Assembly: GCF_000372725.1 (NCBI RefSeq)
Contig: NW_005200784.1
Coordinates: forward strand, 240,847 to 304,846
DNA length: 64,000 bases
Origin: Emiliania huxleyi CCMP1516
Taxonomy: Eukaryota > Haptophyta > Isochrysidales > Noelaerhabdaceae
Reading direction: 5' to 3'
Of this stretch, positions 19,908-29,867 are shown one piece after another (position 1 is the first letter of the stretch; each line of letters opens with the position of its first letter). The notes beneath the pieces are model-generated. The model worked only from the letters and a program-made list of their open reading frames with translations. It was not told where the DNA came from and did no database searches. The position numbers were made by a program, and so were the translations under genes.

Positions 19908-20980
19908 TCAGTCGATGATCGTGTTTTCGGGCAAGCGGACGTAGACGGCGCCCGATTTGCTCACACGCGTCGGCAAGACGGCGAGTCGCTGCGGTCCATT
20001 CTTCTCGTTTGCGACCTTGGCGAGCCAGTGGACGGGGTTGTCTCCCGGCAGGAAGTCGAGCGGCTCGCCCGACTCGAGCGAGTAGCGCGTACCTACGAAT
20101 GCCACAAAACGTCACGCGCACACCGCCGCCCCCCTCGTCGCCTCCCAGCAGCGTCTGGACTGCCGCAAGCGGGGCAGGTCAGCGTCTGCTCGTCGCAGCC
20201 CGCTTGCGCACCCGACCACACGCCCCGCGTGAGCGGGAACTTGCACGCGCGGCACGCGCCGTCCGTGGCGAACACCTACAGCCCCGCTTCCGCAGCCTCA
20301 ACCCCTCGCCCCGCCCGCTGGAGGCGCCGGCTGCCGCGGCAGCGCAAGTGCCTTCGCTTCCTCCTCCCCGTCCTCGCCGTAGTACCCCTCGCCGCGGACC
20401 AAGGACCAGATGTACCTGGTCCAGGTTAGAGCGAGGGTTCGGCGGCGGCAGGCGTTTGGCCGATGGGCGAGTGTGCGGTATGGAGGACATGCGGTGTGTG
20501 TGGCTGCTGCAGAGAGCGCACTTGCTCCCCTCCTGGAATCCCGTCGGGCCCATCCCGCCCGGCGCCCGCCCCGCCTCAACAGCCTTGGTTGATCCCTACA
20601 CCAGTGGGCCGAGGAGCCGCTCAGGGAGAGGAGAGTGCTCGGAGGACTCTCGGAAGCGTCCCCCACGCCTTGGCAGCCAAATCGTCCTCAAGCTTGGCCA
20701 CGCGAACCCACTCCTTCTTTTGCTGAAAGTCGCGCGCCATCATCCGCTTCTTTGCGCCCGTGTTGACCATGTCGCCCGGTCGCATCATCGCCTTCTTGGG
20801 CATTCCCCGTGAGCCCTTGCCCTTCATCTCTGGAGCGGCTGGGACTCGCAGAGGCGCAGCCGCACGGAGCAGCGCCGGAGCGGCGGCACCGTGAGCAGCG
20901 CCCAGAGAAACGGCGCCGGCGCCAGCGCCGGCGAGTGCACTGGCTGCGCCGGCGAGAAGAGACAGTCCACAGAGGAGCAT
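19908..20980 (-). CDS. Rieske-like iron-sulfur protein with CxxC/CxxC ligand pairs, probably plastid
   Basis: Four exons (20980-20667, 20415-20328, 20275-20161, 20092-19908) join in one frame to 233 residues. Introns 1 and 3 are GT-AG, intron 2 GC-AG. After a hydrophobic Ala-rich leader (signal/transit-like) comes a basic segment (KKAMMRPGDMVNTGAKKRMM). A C-terminal domain follows with GACRACKFPLTRG and TCPACGSTRYSLESGEP. The second block mimics the Rieske CPCHGSRFDLxTGE. The His ligands are replaced by Cys, so the cluster, if any, would be all-Cys ligated. The last 60 residues (LPENTIID) complete the beta-rich fold. Function unknown; a role in plastid electron transfer or assembly is inference only. 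Confidence 0.7.
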
Positions 20981-21099
20981 ATATGGCTAGGAGCTGCGAA
21001 GTGTCGATGCCGAGAAGGGTCGCAGTGCTAGAAGAATTCTTGGTGAGCAAGCCCCTCTCACAGCAGAACCACAAAAGGCACAGCTAGAAGAAAACATGC

Positions 21100-22260
21100 G
21101 AGGACCGCTTTGCCAAAGCGCGAGGGACTGCGAAGGGAGATAGAAAGAGGCAGACGACCAAGGGTTAGGGTGCGGGCGACGGCTAGCACCATACTCCTCT
21201 CCTTAAAATCCCTGTGTGGTGGCGGCGTGCCGTCCGTCCTCCCATCCCTAGAAAAGAAAGAAAACAGACAACCCAAGGGAGGGATGGGAGGACGGCACGC
21301 CGCCAAGGGATTTTAAGGAGAGGAGTGTGGTGCTAGCCGTCGCCCACCCTCGGGCGTCTACCACTTCCTATCTCTCTTCGCAGTTTCTCACCAATTCTCG
21401 CAGCGACCTTCATGCCACCCCTCGTTCTTCTCACTCTCGTCCTCGTTCTCTCCCCTGCTGTTTCATCCTCTGACTCATCGCTCTCCTCGGCCTGGTTCTG
21501 AGACGCCGCTGCCGTCTGCCTTGCTCTCGCTGCTTCTCTCGCCGCTCTGCGTAACTCCGCCCTCCTCGCGGCATAATTTGGCCCCTCGAGTTTATCGAGC
21601 TCCCCTCGCGCAAGGACCACATTTCTGACTCCCACTCCGATCATTTGCCTCCAAGTCATGTCGTTGCTCAGGTCCACTCTCTCTTCGAATACACTTGTAC
21701 CTCAACGGTCGGTGTTGGCACTGGGGTTTCCTTCGGGTATATCGTGACAGCTGATGGCGGGATTACCACTGGTGGCCTCCCATCCCTCCCTTGGGTTGTC
21801 TGTTTTCTTTCTTTCTTTCAAAGCGTGAGGTACAAGTGCTAGAAGCGAGAGTGGACCTGATGAGCAACGACATGACTTGGAGGCAAATGATCGGAGTGGG
21901 AGTCAGAAATGTGGTCCTTGCGCGAGGAGAGCTCGATAAAGTAACTCGAGGGGCCAACATACACGTACGAAGCAGCGAGAGCAAGGGATCGGCAGACGGC
22001 AGCAACGTCTCAGAACGAGGCCGAGGAGAGCGATGAGTCAGAAGATGAAACAGCAGGAGAGAGAACGACGAGAGCTAGTGGGAAGAACAGCGAGGTGGCA
22101 TGAAGGTCGCTGCGAGAATTAGCGAGAAACTGCAAAGAGAGATAGGAAGAGGTAGACGCCCGAGGGTGGGCGACGGCTAGCACCACATCTCTCTCGCCTT
22201 AAAAAATCCCTGTGTGGTGGCGGCGTGCGCCGTCCTCCCATCCCGCGATTCCCTCCCATG
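21100..22260. mobile_element. Nest of non-LTR-like element fragments
   Basis: A plus-oriented fragment (21100-21250) is interrupted by a minus-oriented one (21255-21677), giving a large palindrome. Another plus copy runs 21780-22245. The fragments carry the same ORF end (MTWRQMIGVGVRN...ARGELDK on one side, GMKVAARI...RRPRVGDG then stop). This is followed by the shared 3' end CGGCTAGCACCACA...CTTAAAATCCCTGTGTGG...GGGTTGTCTG and a TTTC tail. A 5'-truncated family with fixed 3' ends is typical of target-primed reverse transcription. No reverse transcriptase is left here. Confidence 0.65.
21333..21677 (-). pseudogene. C-terminal ORF remnant of the element
   Basis: 114 codons, charged: Arg/Ala-rich helix, an acidic SDESEDE patch and Arg-rich tail ending RRPRVGDG. 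Related remnants lie at 21826-22180 and 44090-44390. Composition suggests a basic nucleic-acid-binding region. Confidence 0.55.
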
Positions 22261-22261
22261 A

Positions 22262-22345
22262 TAAATAAATAAAAACGGACACCTCTCTACTGTGAGATGG
22301 GTAAAAAGGAACAGGTCCCCGCCCTTGCGATCTTTGTGCAGGGTT
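22262..22345 (-). mobile_element. Second non-LTR-like 3' end family (TATTT-type tail)
   Basis: AATAAATAAATAAAAACGG then CACCTCTC...GGTAAAAAGGAACAGGTCC on plus, i.e. minus orientation with an ATTT tail. A sister copy is at 29132-29222. Confidence 0.5.
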
Positions 22346-22841
22346 CTTTCTGGGTGTGGTCGGCGACTAGCCGGGGTCGTCCTCCCGATGGGGGACTAGC
22401 GCACTAGCCGTCTTCCACATGCTTGGTCCCTCGGGTCCCTGCTGCTCCTAATCTCTTCGTACATCCTCCTGCTGATCTCCGCAAAGTCCTGCTCCCTCCC
22501 TCGTCTCGCCCTGCGCGTCTGCTCCGCCTCACCGTCTTCTGCCCTGCGTCGTCTGGCGACGGGTCCTCCATAGTCGGTCGAGGTCGCCGCCCTCCTCGTG
22601 CCTCTTCCCCGAACGTTCGAGCCCTCGGCGGCCGATGCCGTCTGCTCCGGCTCCCCAGTCCCATGGGTTGTCTGTGTTCTTTCTTTTCCCTTGCCAAAGC
22701 GGTGTCGTTCACAAATCCGCTTTGCCAATATCCGACACCAGAGCCCACGCTTCACTACGACTGAGGTTCTCTCCCCACCCCGGTCCCCACCTCTCTCCTG
22801 CCTCCCTCCCCGCTCTCACGGTCAGTCGGGCACGCTGCGCG
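22346..22841. other. Element-derived sequence
   Basis: Contains ORF fragments rich in Arg and another divergent 3' end (CATGGGTTGTCTGTG then TTCTTTCTTT, 22662-22690). Probably old element copies; no host gene seen. Confidence 0.4.
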
Positions 22842-24410
22842 TCACGGCGGCGGCGGCACGCAATTCGGATCGGCGCAGCACGGGTGCGTGCACGTGCCGC
22901 AGCAGCTCTGCGTCATGAAGCCCGGGTTGGCATGGCACTCGCCCTCAGCAGCCCACCGGCCGCACTGGGTGGGTGCCGTATCGGCGCAGTGCATCGTCCC
23001 GTCCTGCCAGTCGAGGCACGAGCGGCAGCACTCGTCCGCAATCGCGCGCGGGTTGGAGATGCACTGCCCCTGTTTGACGCGCACCTCGCAGGCGGCTGAG
23101 TCGGCCTCGGCAGGGCAGGTGTCCTTGCCAAAGCGGTCAATGTCGCTACAGGCGTTGCAGCAGCGCTCGCGCATCAGCCCCGGGTTCCGCTCGCATTCTC
23201 CCGTCCGCGCCCAAGCCTGGCAATCGGCAAAGGTGTCGACGCACGCGAGCTTTGAAATGCGGCTTGCGACCTGTCGCAAGGAGGGCAAAGGAGCAGCGGC
23301 TTTGGTGTAGGGTCGAGGGGCCTGAGTAGTAGAGGCTGGGCTGGGCTGGGCGGGCTCCGGCGAACCGCGTCGCAAGACTGGCAACAGTCGCTCAAGACGG
23401 AGGCGTCGCTCTTGCACTCGCCCCTCTCTGCGCGGTCGCTGCAGTCCTCGCGCCTGTCCTCGCACTGGAAGGCCACGGGCACCTGGCCGGATGGGTCAAC
23501 CGGCGAGTGAGTGACGCCGCAGCGCTGCGGGCCTCGCCACGGTGTGGCTGCGCGCCTCGCACTGCAGGCAGCATGGGTGCGAGCACGACTTGCAGCACCG
23601 TTTCTGCATGTCGTCAGGGTTTCTCTTGCACTCTCCCTGCCTCGCCCACACGGCGCACTGAGGGTCGCGGTCCTCGCATTTGTCGTCCGGCGCCACGACG
23701 CTGCCCGCGCCGCCGCAAGTCTTGCAGCACGCGACACTCATCACAACGGAGGAGGCCTCGCACTCCCCCTTTGCCTTGAGCGCGCCGCACTCTGCCAGAC
23801 GGTCGCGGCATTCGTCACCCGGCGGATCGGCCACGTCTGCCCCTTGTAGCTGTACCTCTGGCGGCCGTGGATCGGCCACGTCTGCCCCCTGTAGCTGTAC
23901 CTCTGGCGGCCTGCCCTCTGACTGCTTGCCAGGATGCTGCTCGTTCGCGCCATCCGACTGAAGCACGGCTCCAGACTGCGGTCGGCAGCTCCAGCAGCAG
24001 TTCTTCCGCATGAAGAATGGGTTTTTCGCGCACTCTCCCTTTGCGGCCCAGATCTTGCACGCCGGGTTGCTGTCATTGCACTCTGCAGGAGGCGGCTCCA
24101 AAGGGGGCTCGCTCTCGTCAGGCAGTGCGGGTGGCATCGGCGGCGGCGGCAACGGTGGCGAGTCTGCCAAGAATTCTGACGCCGAAGAAGGCTCGCTCTC
24201 GTCTGGCTGCGAGGGCGGCGGGGGAGGAGGTGAAGGAGACAGGTCGCCCAAGAGTTCCGAGCCATGAGGCCACACTGTGGCGTCGGCGCCGTTGGTCTCG
24301 TTGCCGAGCAGGAGTAGTGGGGACGCCTGCAAGCACTTGGCGCTATCGGCAATGTCGCACTTGAAGGTGACCAGCTGAGCGACGAAGACGGGCGCCAGCA
24401 CGACGAGCAT
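22842..24410 (-). CDS. Secreted protein with about seven ShKT domains
   Basis: Three exons (24410-23556, 23482-23369, 23270-22842), both introns with GC donors, give 465 residues. A signal peptide (MLVVLAPVFVAQLVTF) is followed by a Pro/Ser/Glu linker. Then come repeated six-Cys modules of the ShKT type: C-x-D-x5-C-x3-A-x2-GEC-x2-NP-x2-M-x2-CC-x2-C. Four lie in exon 1 region (first Cys near residues 109 and 186 and later), one in exon 2 and three in exon 3, one of them degenerate. ShKT modules occur in many extracellular enzymes and matrix proteins and do not by themselves indicate a toxin. Exon borders fall between modules. A 45-nt direct repeat (23824-23913) duplicates PPEVQLQGADVADP in a linker. 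Confidence 0.75.
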
Positions 24411-25312
24411 GTCGGCGATTCTATGGGTAAAATGCGGACGGACGACGACAGGGAATGTGCATCGCTAAATCCCTTAAGCCTCCCCTTCAATCACGCCGCC
24501 TTCGAATCATCTACGATGACCATCTACGATCACCCGATCGTAGTTCTGAGGAAGTCTGAGATGATGGATGTAACATGCGCGAGAGAAACCAGACAGAGAG
24601 AGTCGAGAGGGCGGGCGAGAGAAAGAAGCGCTCGCACCAGTCGCGGGCCACCGATCGATGGCCTATGACCCCCGAGAAACCCTTCGGGTCCAACCCTCTC
24701 AGTTCACGCCAAAATCGTACACTGTCCGTGAACCGCGAACCGTGAACGAACCGCGTCCGCGAACCGACCGGCGGTTGCGGGTTGGTTCCGCAAAGATTTT
24801 TAGCAGATTTTTAGCAAAACCGGTACCTTTTTCGCAACGTTCTTGTTTTCTTGTAAAGAAAGAAAGAAAATTCGGGCCGCTCCTCATCGCAAACCCTGTC
24901 AGCAGAGTCCTACCTACGGCGGGATGTAACGTAAGAGCAACGTACACTGAAAAGAGAACCCAAGGGAGCGATGGGAGGACGGCACGCCGCCACCACACAG
25001 GGATTTTAAGGAGAGGAGTGTGGTGCTAGCCGTTCTTGTCAACGAAAAAGCATTTTTCTTTCTTCTTTGCACAACACTAAATAAATAAATAAAACAGACA
25101 TCCCAAGCTAGGGCTGGGTCGAGGACAGACACGTCCCCACCTTTGCAGGATTTTGCACAACACGGGGCACGGGGGATCCCGAAAATTCTTCTTTGCCCGA
25201 TTGCACCTGGGCGCTAGCCACTCGCACAGACTCCACCATCGCGGCGACTTACCGCGGCCCGCCGGCTGTCATCAACCGTCAACCGTCGGCCGCGGCGCCA
25301 TACTCGGTAGCG
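24411..25312. other. Intergenic region with two element 3' ends
   Basis: Contains imperfect repeats of GAACCGNGAAC (24725-24785) and minus-oriented element ends at 24944-25030 and 25058-25165. The P4H promoter probably lies in 25165-25312, which has a GAAAATTCTTC motif at 25183. Confidence 0.5.
24944..25165 (-). mobile_element. Two minus-oriented non-LTR-like 3' ends
   Basis: 24950-25030 is the complement of the common 3' end (AACCCAAGGGAG...CACACAGGGATTTTAAGG...GTGCTAGCCG). 25075-25165 is a different end with an AAATAAATAAATAAAACAGAC tail, split as AAATAAATAAATA then AAACAGACATCCCAAG. Confidence 0.55.
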
Positions 25313-26191
25313 ATGCTAGCGCTCTGGTGGCTATCCGCTGCCGTCTCGAAGCTGCCAGAGAGCCGCGTCGCCACCACAGAAGCCTGCGACTCGGCGGAGC
25401 TGCCGGCGCCGGCTGTCGTCGTCGGCGGCGCAGCCGTTGAACCGCCGATTTCGGAGACCATCGAACTGAGAGACGGACGGACGGTGGCGCTCCGCACGCT
25501 GCACGCCGAGCTGCAGCTGACGTATGCGCACGGGCTGGTGGCGGCGGAGGAACTGGAGGCGCTGGTGCGTCTGGCCGAGAGCCGCGGAGGCTTCCGCCGC
25601 AGCCCGCTGCGAAGGCAGCACTCGGACGGCGTAATAAAGGACGACATCCGCAACTCGTCCTCGTGCCCGCTGCTGTGGCCGATGGTCTACGCGGGTCGGG
25701 CGCACGAGGTTGCGGCGGCGGCCAACGGCGCAGCCCTGCTCGAGGAGCTCTCTCTCGCCACGCGCATCTCCGAGCGCGTGGCGGACCTCTTCTCGCGGTC
25801 CGGCATGCCGACCACCGCGGCGCACGTCGAGCCGCTGCAGCTGGTGCGGTACCAGGCGTCGGAGCTCTTCGGGCCGCACCACGACTACCACGAGTCGCCC
25901 TCCTCGAGCGTGCAGGGCGAGCAGCGCTCCTTCACGGTGCTGCTCTTCGGCTCGACCCTGCCGCCGGGCTCGGGCGGAGAGACCCGCTTCCCGCTCCTCG
26001 ACGTGTCGGTGTCGCCGCGCACGGGCGACGCGCTCATCTGGGCCAACCTGCTCGACGACGGCACGCCGAACGTGCGCTCGCTGCACGAGGGCCGCCCTCC
26101 CGCGAGCGGCGAGAAGCTGGCTGTCAACGTGTGGGTCGCGGACCGGCCGTTCGACAGCAGCAGCGACTTGGAGCGCGCGGTGCGCACCTGA
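25313..26191 (+). CDS. Prolyl 4-hydroxylase-type 2-oxoglutarate/Fe(II) dioxygenase
   Basis: Single-exon gene of 292 residues. The C-terminal catalytic domain (~residues 170-275) shows the iron ligands in FGPHHDYH (H189, D191) and the distal His with 2-oxoglutarate-binding Lys in SLHEGRPPASGEKLAVNVW (H258, K268), as in the P4Hc family. The preceding GGETRFP matches the conserved strand. The N-terminus (MLALWWLSAAVSK) is a likely signal peptide, consistent with hydroxylation of secreted proteins in the ER. The in-frame ATG at 25193 would mask the signal peptide, so 25313 is preferred. Substrate not predictable; Pro-rich wall or scale proteins are possible. Confidence 0.85.
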   Translation: MLALWWLSAAVSKLPESRVATTEACDSAELPAPAVVVGGAAVEPPISETIELRDGRTVALRTLHAELQLTYAHGLVAAEELEALVRLAESRGGFRRSPLRRQHSDGVIKDDIRNSSSCPLLWPMVYAGRAHEVAAAANGAALLEELSLATRISERVADLFSRSGMPTTAAHVEPLQLVRYQASELFGPHHDYHESPSSSVQGEQRSFTVLLFGSTLPPGSGGETRFPLLDVSVSPRTGDALIWANLLDDGTPNVRSLHEGRPPASGEKLAVNVWVADRPFDSSSDLERAVRT

Positions 26192-26436
26192 GGGAGGTGT
26201 GTCTGTGTGTGTGGAGATGAGAGAGAAGCTTGTAGCTTGCACACACGTGTTCGTAATCATTATATCCCCAACACGCGCGGCGACGTTGACCGCTTTTACT
26301 GTTTTGCGTGTTGGTAAAAATTGTTTTCGCAAAAGCTGGCACCCAGGAGACATGTTCAGCGTTCTTTCTCTCTCTCACTCTCCCGGCTCCCGCCCCGCGC
26401 TTGGAGGACATGCCATGAGTGCTCGAAATGGGCCTC

Positions 26437-28096
26437 TCATTCCCTCTCCTCCGCGCCCTCGTCCGCCTCGCCGCCCTCTCCGAGGTCGAGCATCGCCGGA
26501 GGCGCGCGCTCCGCCACCTTTTGCTTAAACATGGCCTGCGCCTGCTCCCACACGCTCTGCATCCCCTCTGCCTTGGCCGCCCTCCGCCGGCCCGGGATCG
26601 AGAGCGGGTCGATCTCGGCCTGTCGCAATCGAGTCACGCTCACAACGCGTGTCCGGCCGAGACGCCGGCGACACCTCGGCGGCATCTCGGCGACACCTCG
26701 GCTGCATTTCAGCTGCGTCTCGGCTGCATCTCGGAGCACGTCTCTGCTACGCCTCCGCCTCTGTCGCGAGGGCGCGAGTCCACCACACAACCACACCGGG
26801 CAAGGCCCGCTTGCGGAGGGTGATGCGGAGGGCGCGGCGGCCGCCGAGCGAGTCTGGCTCGTAGTCCGTCACCTGCCGGGTCGGGGCCGGGGTCGGGCGA
26901 GGGGTCCCCGAGGGCTGGCGCACAGCTCCGAGCAGAGGCGAGGGGGGGGAGGGGCGAGGGTTCGGTGGAGGAGAGGCAAAGTTCTGCCCCGGCCCTTTGC
27001 ATCAGGTCCTGCCTCTCCTCTCGGGCCTCTCCTCTCGGGCCTCTCTGAGCCGCCTCCCAGGCGAGCTCGTCCTCCTCGTCGGGAAGCTCGACAGGGTACG
27101 CCAGCTGCACCTGCAGGAACACTCCGGGAAGGCTCCGGGAAGGCTCCGGGAAAGTTCCAGCCCCCTCACCCGGACAGGCAAGCAGATCCGCCTAAGGGCG
27201 ACCAAGGGGCGCCGCCGTCAGCCCTCGTGCTCCCTCGGGTGAGCCCTCGCTACCGCCTTGCGCCTCCAGCAGCGGCGCCGCCCCTGCCCCACTCCGGTGC
27301 ACCAGCACCGACGCGGCGGCGGCTGGCTCCGGCGACGGGCGCAGCTCCGGCCGGAGGTCCTTCGCGCGTGTGGCGGGAGGGAGGAGGAGCGAGAGCTCGA
27401 CCTCGGACTCGGTCTGCCTCCAGAGGTGCCCCTCCCGCGCCGCGCCTACACTCGCTGTAGCCACTCTCCTCGAGCCGCTCCTTCCCTCTCGCGCGGGCTG
27501 AGGATGCCCTCCACAGGCGCGCCGTTGCGAGAGAGCGACGCGGTCCGCTCCTGCAGCACCGCCTCGGCCGTCGGGAGGGCCTGCTTGGCCGGCTGCGGCG
27601 GCGGCGGCGCAGCCACGCCTGGAGTGCCGGCCTCGCGGTCAGCTATGAGGCTCGGGGTGGGGTCTGGGTGTGTGCAGCTCTGGCCTGGCTGCGACATCAG
27701 CTGGCGGAGCTGGGCCTCCTCCTCGGGGTCGAGCGCGTCCACGTCGTGCGCGTCCGCGTCGAACACAGCCACTGGTCCAGACCCGGCGGCAGGCGACGGG
27801 CACGCTGCTGCCTCCGATTCCGCACGCTCCTCCTCCTCCTCGCCGTCGTCCTCCTCGTCCTCGTCCGAGCTGATGTCGATCTTGTCCCACCGCGAGTAGT
27901 CGAGCGCGTCGCGCGGCTGGCTGCGGCCAGAGGTGTGAGGCACGGGCCCCGTACCCAGCGGCGGCTCTGGTGGCGGAGCACCGAGCGTGACGGTGGATGG
28001 GCCGTTGAGCCGCGTGACGCGAGGCCTGCGCGGCCGGTCGTCATCGTCCTCCTCCAGCTCCATTCGCTCCCACTTTTTGTAGTCCGTCACTGGCAT
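26437..28096 (-). CDS. CS-domain (p23/NudC-like) protein, putative HSP90 co-chaperone
   Basis: Five exons (28096-27523, 27445-27264, 27110-27054, 26872-26807, 26619-26437) join to 353 residues; all four introns have GC donors. The N-terminus has two short related motifs, TDYKKWERMELEEDD and LDYSRWDKIDISSDED, of the kind seen in tetratricopeptide and CS co-chaperones. The CS domain begins HLWRQTESEVELSLLLP. It runs through VQLAYPVELPDEEDELAWE and VTDYEPDSLGGRRALRITLRKR across three exons. The tail (MQSVWEQAQAMFKQKVAE) is helical. CS domains usually contact HSP90 or act as chaperones themselves. The intron before exon 3 contains tandem CCGGAGCCTTC units. Confidence 0.8.
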
Positions 28097-28197
28097 GGGT
28101 GGTTGATTTGCGTTGAAGCAGAGCAAGCACACGACGACGGAAGCGCGGCCGCGCACCGGGGAGCACGGTTCGCATTCTTTTTTCGCGGTTTCACGTT

Positions 28198-28660
28198 AGA
28201 GAGTAACCACTCATCCAATGAACTGTCGTCACCCATGAGTGCGAGTTAGGGCTAGCGGCTGGCCAATAGCCTGTGAGGAGGGCGTCCATAGACACCTCAC
28301 AAGACCCCACACACGGTCTCGTCCGTGCCTTGCGGCCGGCGACGAGATTGCTAGAGGCGGAGCAAGCCTGCTCTAGTCTCACACGTTCGCCCCTGTCGCC
28401 TGTCTGTGTTGTTGTGCTGTTGTTTGTCTCTTGGCACCTTGGAGTGCTGGGGGGGGCGACAGGGGGGACGTGGCCTGAGTGATGTGTACGCCCACTCAGG
28501 ATGTGTGGCAGCCCGCTGGCTGTGTGTCTTGTGAGCTTGTTTGTGTCTGTGTGTCGCTCGTGCGTGTCGTCATCATCTGTCTTGCGTCCACCCATACCGC
28601 GTTGGTGTCCAGTCCGAGCCTGACTGTTCTTCACCTTACTACATACATACATACAGAGAG
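28198..28660 (+). mobile_element. Retroelement-like 3' region with TACA tail, copy 2
   Basis: Alignable by eye along its length to 11265-11750 and ending in CTACATACATACATACA. Located just upstream of the minus-strand CS-domain gene. Confidence 0.6.
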
Positions 28661-29385
28661 TCTCGTGAAGTGTCGTGCGAGGGAGTTTGCATGTAAAATT
28701 CTTTTTTTGAGCTTCTTGTAAACCCTCGAAGATTTCGCTCTCCGCACTTGTCTTCCCACTTCCGGCTCTCTATTTGACTATTCTCTGTTTGGTTGGGAGA
28801 AAGGTTAACGGTGGACTGTGCTGCTGCTGCTGCTGTTACCTCCGGTCCACACGGGTACTCCCGTGCTAGGACAACAAGGCCCCACGGTACACGGCGTCGG
28901 TGGACTGTGCGTGGAAGGTAAATAAATAAACAAAGAGTCGTAGAAAATCCAAAATCCAAATCGCAAACATAGAAACCCAAACACACACAGCCACGTGGCA
29001 TAGGAGAGCAGGAGGCGAAAGGAAGTATGCAAAACTTCCCAAGGACGCACGAGCGAGAAGCACAGCAGAGCAGACAGATGACGATTACCACCCAGCGCAC
29101 GACCGCCAACTCTCCGGCGCAGGCCGCGAAGAACCGAGAAAAAATAAAAACGGACACCTCTCTAGACTCTAACTCTCTGTGGAGGATGCAGATGGGGTAA
29201 AAAGGAACAGGTCCCCGCGCCCGTGGTGGTGGCGCGCTGCGCGCGCCGCGATTTTTATTCCCGTTCAGACCCCGAGAGATCGTGTGCGACGACCCACGAG
29301 TCACGAGAGTTTTTAAAGTCACGACCAACGACAGAGGCAATCCCACGCAGAACCTCCCCGCCTCACCAGCCTGCTCCCCATCGCC
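28661..29385. other. Intergenic region
   Basis: AT-richer than average. Contains a minus-oriented element end with AAAATAAAAACGGACACC (29132-29222) that matches 22262-22345. No gene recognised. Confidence 0.45.
29132..29222 (-). mobile_element. Non-LTR-like 3' end, second copy of the 22.3 kb family
   Basis: Shares AATAAAAACGGACACCTCTC and GGGTAAAAAGGAACAGGTCC with 22262-22345, same orientation. Confidence 0.55.
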
Positions 29386-29719
29386 TTGCCCGCCTTTGCC
29401 TTTCGCGGCTGCCAGCACGCGGCTCGCAACGCCCGCCTGTCCCGGCAGCGCCACCAGCGCACGTTCCCAGTCCGGATGCCAACCTCGCTGCTGTCAGCAG
29501 GCGAGCTTGCGCCAGACGCCGCCGTCGCCGCCGCGCCGTCCCTCACCGACGCGGCGGCGTCGAAACGAAGCGCGAGGCGCACGAAGAAGTGCTCGCTCCA
29601 CGTCGAGGTGTCCTACAGCACAACCGGCCGCCGAGAGGTCTACCCAAAGGCGCCGCCGAGACCCACGGACACACTGCTCTGGCAGAGAGCTTTCCTGCTG
29701 CAACTGCCAGCAAAAGTGA
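29386..29719 (+). CDS. Possible first exon of an unknown gene
   Basis: An ORF from ATG 29386 with a basic, Ser/Ala-rich N-terminus resembling a transit peptide. It is followed by KKCSLHVEVSYSTTGRREVY and ends near a GT donor after LQLPAK. No downstream exon was established, and the minus-strand sulfotransferase ends at 29868. Weak. Confidence 0.25.
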
Positions 29720-29867
29720 GGCGGCGCGTGCCGCGGTGCGCGGCGCCCGGCAGCGAGGCAAGCTGCGGTCCCCGCCCGCTCGCACCTGCTCGCAGAGAAC
29801 AGGGTGAGGTACGAGCAAGGGCTGCCTCTCACCCCCCTCAGCTGCCCCGCTCTCCCGCTACCGTCTC

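Noticed and set aside
22842..24410. Reading the ShKT protein as a toxin gene
   Set aside because: Multiple ShKT modules in a secreted algal protein are common in non-toxic extracellular proteins; nothing else points to toxicity.
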